A stretch of 64,000 nt of DNA from Arthrobacter sp. SLBN-83 (GTDB taxonomy: Bacteria > Actinomycetota > Actinomycetes > Actinomycetales > Micrococcaceae): the NCBI RefSeq assembly GCF_006715285.1, contig NZ_VFMX01000001.1:2604001-2668000 (forward strand), written 5' to 3'. The notes beneath the pieces are model-generated. The model ran no database searches, was not told the DNA's origin, and was given only the letters and a program-made list of their open reading frames with translations. Both the position numbers and the translations under genes were made by a program. Below, piece by piece: positions 19,831 to 28,742 of the stretch. Position 1 is the stretch's first letter; every line of letters begins with the position of its first letter.

Positions 19831-20658
19831 ATGGCCTTCGGCCAGCCCCGCATCGAATACAAGAACAACGCCCAGATGCGCACCATGCACGAGGCAGGCC
19901 TGGTCCTCAGCCGTGCACTGGACGCCGCCGTTGCCGCCGCGGTGCCGGGGGTCACCACCAAGCACCTGGACGACGTCTTCGCCGCCGTCCTCAACGAGGC
20001 AGGCGCCAAGTCCAACTTCCTGGGCTACCACGGCTTCCCGGCCACCATCTGCACCTCCGTGAATGAGGAAGTAGTGCACGGCATTCCGGGCAGCCGGGTC
20101 CTGCAGGACGGGGACATCATCTCCATCGACGGCGGGGCGATCGTCAACGGCTGGCACTCGGACTCCGCGCGCACGGTGATCGTGGGTACCGCGGACCCGG
20201 CGGACCAGCGGCTCTCCGACATCACCCACGCCGCAATGTGGCGCGGGATCGCCGCGCTGGCCACCGGCTCCCACGTGGGCGATATCGGCGCGGCGATTGA
20301 TGACTTCGTTTCGACTGTTCCCGGCAAGCCGTTGGGCATCCTGGAGGACTACGTGGGCCACGGCATCGGCTCCGAGATGCACATGGCCCCGGATGTCCTG
20401 AACTACCGCACCAACCACCGCGGCCCCAAGATCAAGCCGGGCCTCTGCCTCGCCATCGAGCCCATGCTGGTCCGCGGCGGCATCGAAACCGCTGTGCTGG
20501 AAGATGACTGGACAGTGGTGACCACTGACGGCAAGCGGTCCTGCCAGTGGGAGCATTCCGTGGCGGTGCACGAGAAGGGCATCTGGGTGCTTTCAGCGCC
20601 CGACGGCGGTGCGGAGTACCTGGCGCCTCTCGGCGTCACCCCGGTGCCGATCCCGTAA
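19831..20658 (+). CDS. map: Methionine aminopeptidase type I
   Basis: A 275-residue metallo-aminopeptidase removing the initiator Met. Metal ligands and the catalytic His are visible: HGFPATICTSVNEEVVHGIP, SIDGGAIVNGWHSD, GHGIG, LAIEPM and WEHSVAVHE. The ATG at 19831 follows GAAAGGAAACACC. An in-frame TTG five codons upstream is less likely. It closes the secY-adk-map unit. Confidence 0.95.
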   Translation: MAFGQPRIEYKNNAQMRTMHEAGLVLSRALDAAVAAAVPGVTTKHLDDVFAAVLNEAGAKSNFLGYHGFPATICTSVNEEVVHGIPGSRVLQDGDIISIDGGAIVNGWHSDSARTVIVGTADPADQRLSDITHAAMWRGIAALATGSHVGDIGAAIDDFVSTVPGKPLGILEDYVGHGIGSEMHMAPDVLNYRTNHRGPKIKPGLCLAIEPMLVRGGIETAVLEDDWTVVTTDGKRSCQWEHSVAVHEKGIWVLSAPDGGAEYLAPLGVTPVPIP

Positions 20659-20686
20659 CCGACGCGCGCGTTTGCCGGCGACGCGG

Positions 20687-20730
20687 AAAAGCCCTGGCGA
20701 CCCCCAAATGCAGGGGTCGCCAGGGCTTTT
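20687..20730. terminator. Bidirectional intrinsic terminator between map and the ABC importer
   Basis: An 18-bp perfect stem, AAAAGCCCTGGCGACCCC / GGGGTCGCCAGGGCTTTT, with an 8-base loop. A-tract on one side and T-tract on the other, so it can serve both convergent units. Confidence 0.92.
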
Positions 20731-20753
20731 GCGTGTCGAACTGGTTGCGACGG

Positions 20754-22103
20754 CTATGACTTCAGCTTCGGCTTCACGTCGCGGTCGTAGATGCTCTGCA
20801 GGGTGTTCTTCAGGTCCGTCATGGTGGACTTCACGTCGCCCTGCTGGGTGAGGATCTTCGCTGCTGCCTTGGCCATCTCCTGGTCGGCGCCGGGCAGGAA
20901 CACGCGGGCGTTGTCCTGGACCTTGGTGACGGCGAGCTGGTCCACTGCAGTCTTGATCTGCGGGGTCTTGGCCAGGACCGCACTCATGTCCGCCGACTTC
21001 CGGGTGGGCATGTAGCCGGTGGCGGCAGAGAACTCAACGGTGCTCTCCGGCTGGGTGACAAAATCGAGGAACATTCCGGCGGCGAGCTGTTCCTCCTTGG
21101 TGATCCCGCTGGGGATGCCCAGGCCCGCGCCGCCCGTGGGGCAGACATTGGTTGTGGCCTTGGGGCCACCCGGCAGGAAGCCGACGCCCACGTTGAACTT
21201 GGCCGACTTCAGGATCCCCAGCAGCGAGCCGGTGGAGGCGATGGTGGCGGAGGTCAGCCCGGCCGAGAAATCGTCCGCGGCTTCCTTGGAGGAGACGCCG
21301 GCCCACTTGTCTTTGTAGATCGAATCCTGGGCCCACTGCAGGGCGGCCACGGATTCGGCGGAGTCGCAGGTGATGTCCCACTCCTTGGACCAGCCGCCAC
21401 CCCAGCCCCACAGCATGTTCTGCAGCGTCCAGCCCGCATACCCTGCCAGGGCCGGGTAGATGTAGGCGTACTGCGCGCCGGACGCGGCCTTCAGCTTCGG
21501 TGCCCACTGGCCGAATTCGTCCCAGGTCTTGGGTGCGCGGTCCGGAAGCCCGGCAGCGGCAAAGTGGTCCTTGTTGTAGTAGAACAGCGGGGTTGAGCGG
21601 CCGTAGGGGAGCGCCCACTGCTTGCCGTCGTACTTGTAGTCGTTGACCAGGGACTGCTGGAAATCGTCCATCTTCATGTTCAGCTGCTTGGTGAGGCTGT
21701 CCACGGGGATGATGCTGCCGTTGGTGTAGTAACGGAACCACCAGACGTCAGAGAGGACCACCACGCCCGGAAGGCCCGACTTGGCCGCCTGCGCCGTCTG
21801 GAACTTCTGCGCGATTTCCTCGTAGTTGGCGCCGGCTGTCACCAGGTTGACGGTGATGCCGGGGTTCTTGGCCTGGAATTTCTCGATCAGGCTCTTTTCC
21901 ACGTCCTGCGACTGCCCGGGGTGGCTGGACCAGAAGTCGATCTTGGCCGCCGGCTTTACACCGTTGAAGTCGATGTCCGCCGCCTGGGAGGTGGCCTGTC
22001 CGCCGCCGGTGGTTGATGGTCCGCCGCACGCGGCCAGGGCAGCGGCAGAGGCGGTTACCCCTGCCAGGCCCAGGAAATGCCTCCGGTCCAGATGAAGTGT
22101 CAT
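20754..22103 (-). CDS. Carbohydrate ABC transporter substrate-binding lipoprotein
   Basis: A 449-residue family 1 extracellular solute-binding protein. The N-terminus has twin arginines (DRRHFLGLAG) and a lipobox LAAC, so export as a lipoprotein, possibly through Tat, is likely. DFWSSHPGQSQDVEKSL and PYGRSTPLFYYN are typical of sugar-binding members. It is the third gene of the importer operon, 73 bp after the second permease, with GAAAGGAAC before the ATG. The ligand is unknown; oligosaccharides or glycerol-phosphate-like compounds are usual for this class. Confidence 0.9.
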   Translation of the reverse strand: MTLHLDRRHFLGLAGVTASAAALAACGGPSTTGGGQATSQAADIDFNGVKPAAKIDFWSSHPGQSQDVEKSLIEKFQAKNPGITVNLVTAGANYEEIAQKFQTAQAAKSGLPGVVVLSDVWWFRYYTNGSIIPVDSLTKQLNMKMDDFQQSLVNDYKYDGKQWALPYGRSTPLFYYNKDHFAAAGLPDRAPKTWDEFGQWAPKLKAASGAQYAYIYPALAGYAGWTLQNMLWGWGGGWSKEWDITCDSAESVAALQWAQDSIYKDKWAGVSSKEAADDFSAGLTSATIASTGSLLGILKSAKFNVGVGFLPGGPKATTNVCPTGGAGLGIPSGITKEEQLAAGMFLDFVTQPESTVEFSAATGYMPTRKSADMSAVLAKTPQIKTAVDQLAVTKVQDNARVFLPGADQEMAKAAAKILTQQGDVKSTMTDLKNTLQSIYDRDVKPKLKS

Positions 22104-22176
22104 GACAGTTCCTTTCGGTTGTTGCCTTTGAGAATGTGAAAGTCGAGGGTTGAGAAGTACGACGGCGGCCTGCAGC

Positions 22177-23097
22177 TCAACCGGTCACGCTTCCTTGGGT
22201 GAGGCCCGCGACGATGTATCGCTGCAGGGCCGCGAAGATGATCAGGATGGGGACGATGACCAGGACCGCGCCGGCCATGAGGACGCCCCAGCCGGCGGCG
22301 TTGCTCTCGTTGTTCTGCAGCAGCGTCAGCCCCACGGGAAGCGTCATGGTTTCCGGACGGTCCGTGATGATGAGCGGCCAGATGTAGTCGTTCCATTCGG
22401 TCACGATCGTCACCAGCGCCACGGTGGCGATGGACGGCACCGAGACCGGGACCACGATCTGCCACAGCCGGCGCCAGTGGCCGGCGCCGTCCATCTCGGC
22501 TGACTCAAGGATCGAATTCGGCAAGGTGCGGAAGTGCTGGCGCAGCAGGAATGTGCCGAACGCAGTGCCCAGGCCGGGAAGGATGATGCCCCACAGCGTG
22601 TTCTTCCCGCCTATTCCGGCGATCAGGATGAAGTTAGGCAGGATGGACACCTGCGGCGGCACCATGAGGGCCACCAGGATCAGCAGGAAGATGAAGTTCC
22701 GGAAGGGAAAGCGGACAAAGACCAGGGCGTACGCCGTGAGGATCGCCAGGATCACCTTGATGGTGGCTCCGGCCAGGGTGACGATGGTGCTGTTCAGGAA
22801 GAACTGCCCAAACGGGACCGTGGTCATGGCAGTCCGGTAGTTCTCCAGGTTGAGGCTCTCCGGCAGGATCTTCAGGTCCGTGGTGACGATTTCGCCGGAC
22901 TGTTTGAAGGAGCTCAACACCATCCACAGCAGCGGCAGGAAGACCACCAGCGTTGCGATGAGCAGGGGCAGGTAGCCGCCCACCACCGTCTGGATCAGGT
23001 TGCGGCGCGAGAAAGGGCGGTCGCGCCGGAGGTCCTGTTCGGGGCCGGCAACGGCAGGGGCAGCGGGGTCCGGGCTGACCGGTGATAGGGAGGTCAC
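22177..23097 (-). CDS. Carbohydrate ABC transporter permease (MalG type)
   Basis: A 306-residue inner-membrane permease with six predicted helices after a ~35-residue cytoplasmic N-terminus. The EAA loop that contacts the ATPase is ESAEMDGAGHWRRLWQIVVP. Overlaps the upstream permease gene by four bases. Together they form the channel for the neighbouring binding protein. Confidence 0.92.
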   Translation of the reverse strand: MTSLSPVSPDPAAPAVAGPEQDLRRDRPFSRRNLIQTVVGGYLPLLIATLVVFLPLLWMVLSSFKQSGEIVTTDLKILPESLNLENYRTAMTTVPFGQFFLNSTIVTLAGATIKVILAILTAYALVFVRFPFRNFIFLLILVALMVPPQVSILPNFILIAGIGGKNTLWGIILPGLGTAFGTFLLRQHFRTLPNSILESAEMDGAGHWRRLWQIVVPVSVPSIATVALVTIVTEWNDYIWPLIITDRPETMTLPVGLTLLQNNESNAAGWGVLMAGAVLVIVPILIIFAALQRYIVAGLTQGSVTG

Positions 23098-24053
23098 GAG
23101 TAGTGCACCTTTCGTTCCACGAACCGCAGCTGCAGCACGGTGATGACCAGGAGGATGGCGAACAGCACCACGGAAATGGCTGCCGAGTAGCCGGCCCTGT
23201 TGTACGCGCCGAAGGCCTGCAGGTAGGCCTCGTAGATCAGCGTGCTGGTGCCGGTGCCCAGCGGTGTCATGATCCTGATCAGGTCGAAGGCCTGCAGGGA
23301 GCTGAGCATGGTGGTGATCAGGAGGAAGAACGTGGTGGGGGACAGCAGCGGCAGTGAGATGCTCATGAAGCGCCGGAATCCGTTGGCACCGTCAAGGGAG
23401 GCGGCCTCCATGACCTCCGTGGGGAGGGACTGCAGCCCGGCCAGGTACACCACGGCGCAGTAGCCCAGGTTCTTCCAGACGTAGACCAGGATCACCATGA
23501 CCAGTGAGAGCTGGGGATCATTAATCCACTGCGGGCTCTGCTGCCCGATGCCCCGCAGCAGCCAGGCCAGGACGCCGTAGCCGGGGTCGAAGATGAACAG
23601 CCACACCAGGCCCACGCCGACGCCGGAAAGCACATAGGGCGCAAAGACAGCGGAGCGGGCGAACGTGGTGCCGCGGACCTTCGCGTTCAGCGCCAGTGCC
23701 ACCAGCAGGCCCAGCAGCATGGATCCGCCCACCGTGACCAGGGTGAACACCGCAGTGGTGCCCAGGACCTTCGGCGCATCGTTGCTGCCGAAGAAGGTGG
23801 CGTAGTTGGTAAGGCCCACCACCGTGGCGGTGGGGGAGCCCAGGGTCCAGTCCAGCGTCGAGTAGTACATGTTGCTGAACAGCGGACGGTAGGTGAAGAC
23901 GGCGATCAGCACCAGGTTGGGCAATGCCATGGCAAGGAAAACGAAGAAGTCGCGGCGGGTCCTTGCGGTCCACCTGCGTTTTGGTACTTTCGCGGAACTC
24001 CCCGGGGGCCTCTTGGGTTTGGCGGAGGGGTGCGGGGCGAGTTGACGGGTCAT
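23094..24053 (-). CDS. Carbohydrate ABC transporter permease (MalF type)
   Basis: A 319-residue permease, first gene of the importer operon. It has six predicted helices after a basic N-terminal tail; the EAA loop is EAASLDGANGFRRFMSISLP. No ATP-binding subunit gene is present in this operon, so a shared MsiK-like ATPase encoded elsewhere is likely. Confidence 0.92.
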   Translation of the reverse strand: MTRQLAPHPSAKPKRPPGSSAKVPKRRWTARTRRDFFVFLAMALPNLVLIAVFTYRPLFSNMYYSTLDWTLGSPTATVVGLTNYATFFGSNDAPKVLGTTAVFTLVTVGGSMLLGLLVALALNAKVRGTTFARSAVFAPYVLSGVGVGLVWLFIFDPGYGVLAWLLRGIGQQSPQWINDPQLSLVMVILVYVWKNLGYCAVVYLAGLQSLPTEVMEAASLDGANGFRRFMSISLPLLSPTTFFLLITTMLSSLQAFDLIRIMTPLGTGTSTLIYEAYLQAFGAYNRAGYSAAISVVLFAILLVITVLQLRFVERKVHYS

Positions 24054-24270
24054 GCGTTGTCTCTCCCGGGTTGGGGAGCCTGCTCGTGGCCGGCCCTGGC
24101 TTGATCTAGGGACTACTACACCAGACCGTCAGGGGGCTGAAACCCGCATATGCCCTTGTCAGGGGACTGTTATCCAAGGCTTCGTCGCCCGTTAACGCTG
24201 TGTTGAATGCAGTCTTGCATAAAGTTCGCCGATGCGGCAGGGGCGCGCCAGCGGAGGGGACAATAGGGGC
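24054..24270. promoter_or_regulatory. Divergent promoter region of ABC importer and P1 peptidase
   Basis: A 217-bp spacer between divergent genes, with no ORF of note. ATGCA-GTCT-TGCAT at 24207-24220 is an inverted repeat placed about 50 bp before the peptidase start and is the best operator candidate. GGAGGGGACAATAGGGGC precedes the peptidase ATG. Confidence 0.4.
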
Positions 24271-25326
24271 ATGGGAACCATTGCCGACGTGCCGGAAATC
24301 CGGGTGGGCCACGTCCAAAAGGACGGTGGTGGCTGGCTGACTGGTGTCACAGTGGTCCTGCCGCCACCGGGCACCGTGGGATCGGTTGACGTCCAGGGCG
24401 GCGGGCCCGCCACCCACGAAACAGACGCCCTTGACCCCACCACGCTCGTCAGCCGCGTCGATGCGGTGGTGCTCACCGGTGGCAGCGCCTACGGGCTGGC
24501 CTCCGTGGCCGGAGCGCAGCGCTGGTGCGAGGAAAGCAGCCGCGGCTTCGCTGTCCCCGGGGCAGTGGTGCCCATTGTCCCCGCCGCCGCCATCTTCGAC
24601 CTGGGCAGGGGAGGCGACTTCTCCGCACGCCCGACGCCGGACATGGGCTACGCGGCAGCCGCCGCGGCCGCCGCACAAAAGGAAGGGCACGACGTCGAAC
24701 GCGGCAACGTGGGCGCCGGCACCGGGGCACTCATCGGCAGGGGGCAATATAAAGGGGGAGTAGGCACAGCCTCCATCACGCTGGAAAACGGGGTGGTGGT
24801 AGGAGCAATCGCCGTAGTTAACGCACTCGGGCTCCCGTTCGGCACGACGGCCCAGCTGACGGAGCCCGGCAGCGTGCGTCTAAGCAGGGGCCACGACGGC
24901 GGGGTTCCCACGCCGAGCTTGCGAGGCGAGGGGGCCGGTGGGGAGGAACGAGCGAGCACGCCGAGGGCTTCGGCTGATGGGTCGGAAGCCAGCCACGGCG
25001 CCCCCCTCAACACCACCCTGGTCGTCGTCGCCACCAATGCGGTCTTGGACGTTGCCGAGTGCAAGCGGACGGCCTCTGCTTCGCATGCCGGGATTGCCCG
25101 TGCTTTGAACCCGAGCCACACCCTGGCCGACGGGGACACTGTTTTCTGCCTGGCTACCGGTGCCGTGGCACTTGATCGATCGGACGAAGCTGCCCGGCAG
25201 CTGAGCCTTATGACACTGCAAAGCGCGGCAGCCGACGTCGTACGTTTGGCCATCCTTGACGGCGTGGCCAGCGCCGAAACCGTTAGCACCCCCGCGGGTG
25301 AATATGGTGCGTACCGCTACGCGTAG
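24271..25326 (+). CDS. P1-family (DmpA/NylC-like) self-processing Ntn hydrolase
   Basis: A 351-residue member of the S58/P1 family, which includes the aminopeptidase DmpA and the nylon-oligomer hydrolase NylC. The family precursor cleaves itself so that a Ser or Thr becomes the N-terminal nucleophile. Here the junction is APLN|TTLVVVATNAVL, putting Thr248 as nucleophile after Asn247, the Asn-Thr arrangement known in NylC. LTGGSAYGLASVAGAQRW and GNVGAGTGAL are conserved family blocks. An unusual ~39-residue polar linker precedes the cleavage site. Cytoplasmic; substrate unknown, possibly short amide-linked oligomers. Chosen start has a good binding site. Confidence 0.85.
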   Translation: MGTIADVPEIRVGHVQKDGGGWLTGVTVVLPPPGTVGSVDVQGGGPATHETDALDPTTLVSRVDAVVLTGGSAYGLASVAGAQRWCEESSRGFAVPGAVVPIVPAAAIFDLGRGGDFSARPTPDMGYAAAAAAAAQKEGHDVERGNVGAGTGALIGRGQYKGGVGTASITLENGVVVGAIAVVNALGLPFGTTAQLTEPGSVRLSRGHDGGVPTPSLRGEGAGGEERASTPRASADGSEASHGAPLNTTLVVVATNAVLDVAECKRTASASHAGIARALNPSHTLADGDTVFCLATGAVALDRSDEAARQLSLMTLQSAAADVVRLAILDGVASAETVSTPAGEYGAYRYA

Positions 25327-25341
25327 GCTACTATGGCCGAT

Positions 25342-25370
25342 TTAACTTTTACCGGCTGACGGGGTAGTGT
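25342..25370 (+). promoter_or_regulatory. Candidate promoter of the infA operon
   Basis: TTAACT (25342-25347) and TAGTGT (25365-25370) are 17 bases apart, in a 171-bp gap before infA. This would start a long leader that contains GC-rich potential stem-loops. Motif inspection only. Confidence 0.4.
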
Positions 25371-25497
25371 TGTTTGTTGGTTGTCTGGACTGCCACGCCC
25401 TTTTGGGCCTGGAGACGGCAATCGATCCAACAAAAACGTTCGTGGTCATGCCCGGTGCAATCCGGCGGGGCTGCGGCAACAACAGTTAGCGGAGGGT

Positions 25498-25719
25498 ATG
25501 GCCAAGAAGGACGGGGTCATTGAGATCGAAGGCGTTGTGACCGAGGCGCTGCCTAACGCGATGTTTCGCGTTGAGCTCACCAACAAGCACATCGTTCTGG
25601 CACACATCTCTGGAAAGATGCGTCAGCACTACATCCGAATCCTCCCTGAGGACCGCGTAGTGGTGGAGCTGAGCCCGTACGACCTCACCCGTGGTCGTAT
25701 CGTCTACCGCTACAAGTAA
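25498..25719 (+). CDS. infA: Translation initiation factor IF-1
   Basis: A 73-residue OB-fold protein ([20 protein letters not shown]) that blocks the A-site during initiation. The ATG at 25498 follows AGCGGAGGGT. The longer in-frame reading upstream has no family similarity. First gene of the infA-rpmJ-rpsM-rpsK-rpoA-rplQ cluster. Confidence 0.97.
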   Translation: MAKKDGVIEIEGVVTEALPNAMFRVELTNKHIVLAHISGKMRQHYIRILPEDRVVVELSPYDLTRGRIVYRYK

Positions 25720-25791
25720 ATTGCTGGGCGGCGTCAGGACAAAACTGGCCGCCGCTCCAGTTGACCAAACTGCTACACGCAAAGGAATGCC

Positions 25792-25905
25792 ATGAAGGTC
25801 AAGCCGAGCGTCAAGCAGATCTGCGAAAAGTGCAAAGTGATCCGCCGTAATGGCCGGGTCATGGTGATCTGCGAGAACCCGCGCCACAAGCAGCGCCAGG
25901 GCTAA
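25792..25905 (+). CDS. rpmJ: 50S ribosomal protein L36
   Basis: A 37-residue L36, [20 protein letters not shown] and onward. The zinc ligands Cys11, Cys14, Cys27 and His32 are all present, so it is the zinc-binding (C+) form. The ATG follows CGCAAAGGAATGCC. Confidence 0.97.
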   Translation: MKVKPSVKQICEKCKVIRRNGRVMVICENPRHKQRQG

Positions 25906-26089
25906 TTTCCTTCCCTGAAGGAAATCCTGGGTTGCTAACCCACGCAAGTAAATAAAGGCAGCACAAGCTGATCTGGAACATTGAGCTCGAAAGAGTCCGG
26001 ACAGCTAACCCCCGGTCGGAGGCTGGGGCCGCACGGATTGTGCGGGTGTACTGCCTACGACCTCCGGTTTATCAAGGAGTACTGCCACT
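25906..26089 (+). other. rpmJ-rpsM spacer with hairpins
   Basis: A 184-bp spacer without a gene. TTTCCTTC-CCT-GAAGGAAA (25906-25924) is a perfect 8-bp stem directly after rpmJ, and CCGCAC-GGATT-GTGCGG (26029-26045) is a second stem 45 bp before rpsM. The first may attenuate read-through; the second lies in the rpsM leader. Confidence 0.5.
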
Positions 26090-26464
26090 ATGGCTCGTCT
26101 CGCTGGCGTAGACATTCCCCGCGAAAAGCGGCTGGAAATTGCGCTTACTTACATCTACGGCGTGGGCAAGACCCGTGCACACGAAACCCTGGCTGCCACG
26201 GGCATCAGCGCTGACGTTCGCGTCAAGGACCTGACTGACGCCCAGCTGGTTGAGCTGCGTGACTACATTGAAGGCAACTACAAGGTTGAGGGTGACCTTC
26301 GCCGCGAAGTAGCAGCAGATATCCGCCGCAAGGTTGAAATCGGCAGCTACGAAGGCCTGCGCCACCGCAAGGGCCTGCCCGTACGCGGTCAGCGTACGAA
26401 GACCAACGCACGTACCCGCAAGGGCCCGAAGCGTACCGTCGCCGGCAAGAAGAAGGCCCGCTAA
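26090..26464 (+). CDS. rpsM: 30S ribosomal protein S13
   Basis: A 124-residue S13 ([21 protein letters not shown]) contacting the P-site tRNA and forming bridges to the 50[21 protein letters not shown] is conserved. The ATG follows ATCAAGGAGTACTGCCACT. Confidence 0.97.
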   Translation: MARLAGVDIPREKRLEIALTYIYGVGKTRAHETLAATGISADVRVKDLTDAQLVELRDYIEGNYKVEGDLRREVAADIRRKVEIGSYEGLRHRKGLPVRGQRTKTNARTRKGPKRTVAGKKKAR

Positions 26465-26520
26465 ATCCCGGCCGGGATTTTAGCTGGAGCTTTCCCCAAT
26501 AACTTTCTGTAGGAGAAAAA

Positions 26521-26922
26521 ATGCCCCCGAAGACTCGTGGCGCGGTTCGCAAGCCGCGTAAGAAGGACAAGAAGAATATCGCGCTTGGCCAGGCGCACAT
26601 CAAGAGCACCTTTAACAACACCATCGTTTCCATCACGGATCCGACCGGCGCTGTTATTTCCTGGGCTTCCTCCGGTGAGGTTGGCTTCAAGGGCTCGCGT
26701 AAGTCCACCCCGTTCGCTGCCCAGATGGCTGCCGAAGCCGCTGCCAAGCGTGCGCAGGAGCACGGCATGCGCAAGGTAGACGTTTTCGTCAAGGGACCGG
26801 GTTCCGGACGCGAGACGGCCATCCGTTCGCTGCAGGCCGCAGGCCTCGAGGTTGGCTCCATCCAGGACGTCACCCCCGCAGCCCACAACGGCTGCCGCCC
26901 GCCGAAGCGCCGCCGCGTCTAA
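26521..26922 (+). CDS. rpsK: 30S ribosomal protein S11
   Basis: A 133-residue S11 of the 30S platform. [20 protein letters not shown] and [20 protein letters not shown] are diagnostic. ATG after CTGTAGGAGAAAAA. No rpsD follows it here, unlike in E. coli. Confidence 0.97.
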   Translation: MPPKTRGAVRKPRKKDKKNIALGQAHIKSTFNNTIVSITDPTGAVISWASSGEVGFKGSRKSTPFAAQMAAEAAAKRAQEHGMRKVDVFVKGPGSGRETAIRSLQAAGLEVGSIQDVTPAAHNGCRPPKRRRV

Positions 26923-26940
26923 TTCTTTTCCGCAGCAGGA

Positions 26941-26972
26941 GCTTGCCCGGACCAGCGATGGTCCGGGCAAGC
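26941..26972 (+). other. Perfect 14-bp hairpin between rpsK and rpoA
   Basis: GCTTGCCCGGACCA and TGGTCCGGGCAAGC pair perfectly around GCGA. No T-run follows, so complete termination is unlikely. It could tune RNA polymerase alpha expression relative to the ribosomal proteins. Confidence 0.6.
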
Positions 26973-27052
26973 CCAGCGCGTTAAGTCTTCAGACCGAATT
27001 TCCACCACCTGTGTTGCGTCATATAGCGGATGCTCGCCGAAAGGAAACCTAA

Positions 27053-28063
27053 GTGCTCATTGCACAGCGCCCCACCCTCTCCGAAGAGGTCGTCTCCGAA
27101 AACCGTTCGCGTTTCATCATTGAACCGCTGGAACCGGGCTTCGGCTACACCCTCGGAAACTCCCTCCGCCGTACCCTGCTCTCCTCCATCCCCGGTGCTG
27201 CCGTAACCAGCATCCGGATCGATGGTGTGCTGCACGAGTTCACCACGGTTCCGGGTGTCAAGGAAGATGTCACCGAGATCATCCTTAACATCAAGAGCCT
27301 GTCGGTTTCCTCCGAGCACGACGAGCCTGTCGTGGCTTACCTGCGCAAGCAGGGCCCCGGAGTCGTCACCGCCGCGGACATCGCTCCGCCGGCCGGCGTC
27401 GAATTCCACAACCCGGATCTGCACATCGCCACGCTGAACTCGAAGGGCAAGTTCGAACTCGAACTGACCATCGAGCGCGGCCGCGGCTACGTTTCGGCAG
27501 CTCAGAACAAGTCCGGCGACGCTGAGATCGGCCGCATCCCGGTCGACTCCATCTACTCGCCGGTGCTGAAGGTTACTTTCCGCGTGGAAGCAACCCGTGT
27601 TGAGCAGCGCACCGACTTCGACAAGCTGATTGTCGACGTCGAGACCAAGCAGGCCATCGCCCCGCGCGATGCCGTTGCTTCCGCAGGAACCACCCTGGTG
27701 GAACTGTTCGGTCTGGCCCGTGAGCTGAACACCGCAGCTGAAGGTATCGAGATCGGCCCGTCGCCCACCGACGCTGCCCTGGCAGCCGACATGGCACTGC
27801 CGATCGAGGATCTGGACCTCACCGTCCGTTCCTACAACTGCCTCAAGCGTGAGGGCATCCACACCGTGGGTGAACTCGTTGCCCGCTCCGAGGCTGACCT
27901 GATGGACATCCGCAACTTCGGTGCAAAGTCCATTGACGAGGTCAAGGCAAAGCTGGTTGAACTGGGCCTGTCCCTCAAGGACTCGCCTCCCGGTTTTGAC
28001 CTCGCAGCACGCGCCGCAGCAATCGAAGAGGACGACGCCGCGTTCGGCGACGACGAACTCTAA
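27053..28063 (+). CDS. rpoA: DNA-directed RNA polymerase subunit alpha
   Basis: A 336-residue alpha subunit. The N-terminal dimerisation domain ([20 protein letters not shown]) and the C-terminal DNA/activator-binding domain ([20 protein letters not shown], then [14 protein letters not shown]) are both complete. GTG start after GAAAGGAAACCTAA. Confidence 0.98.
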
Positions 28064-28131
28064 ACCAGACCTTGGCCGGCGGGCAGCACCATGGTGTGCC
28101 GCCCACGGCTTCCACATGAGGAGAAACAATT

Positions 28132-28710
28132 ATGCCTACCCCCACTAAGGGTCCGCGCCTCGGCGGCGGCCCGGCTCACGAGCGCCTCATGCTCGCGAAC
28201 CTGGCAGCATCCCTGTTCGAGCACAAGCGGATCACCACCACGGTGACCAAGGCCAAGCGCCTGAAGCCGTACGCAGAGCGCCTGGTCACCTTCGCCAAGC
28301 GTGGCGACCTCGCTTCCCGCCGCCGCGTGCTCGGCCTGATCAGCAACAAGGGCGTCGTCCACGAGCTGTTCACCGACATCGCGCAGGCTGTGGAGAACCG
28401 CGACGGCGGCTACACCCGCATCACCAAGATCGGCAACCGCAAGGGCGACAACGCTCCCATGGCTGTCATCGAACTGGTCCTTGAGCCTGTTTCCGCCAAG
28501 CAGGCCGTTGTAGCCGAGGCTACCCGGGCTGCTGCCAAGGCTGCTCCGGCTGCCGAGGAAGCTCCGGTTGAAGAGGCTGCTGTTGAAGAGGCTCCGGCCG
28601 CTGAGGAAGCTGCTGAGGCACCTGCTGCTGAAGAAGCTGCAACCGAAGAGGCTCCGGCCGCTGAGGAAGCTGCCGAGGCTCCCGCAGCCGAGGAGAAGGA
28701 CGCGAAGTAA
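28132..28710 (+). CDS. rplQ: 50S ribosomal protein L17 with long Ala/Glu tail
   Basis: The first ~125 residues are standard L17 ([20 protein letters not shown]). The remaining ~65 residues are an acidic, low-complexity tail of Ala, Glu and Pro, with repeated units such as [17 protein letters not shown]. Total 192 residues against about 120 in E. coli. The tail is probably disordered and surface exposed. Confidence 0.95.
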   Translation: MPTPTKGPRLGGGPAHERLMLANLAASLFEHKRITTTVTKAKRLKPYAERLVTFAKRGDLASRRRVLGLISNKGVVHELFTDIAQAVENRDGGYTRITKIGNRKGDNAPMAVIELVLEPVSAKQAVVAEATRAAAKAAPAAEEAPVEEAAVEEAPAAEEAAEAPAAEEAATEEAPAAEEAAEAPAAEEKDAK

Positions 28711-28742
28711 TTCGCTGATTTCCTTCGCATAGACTTAGGTCT

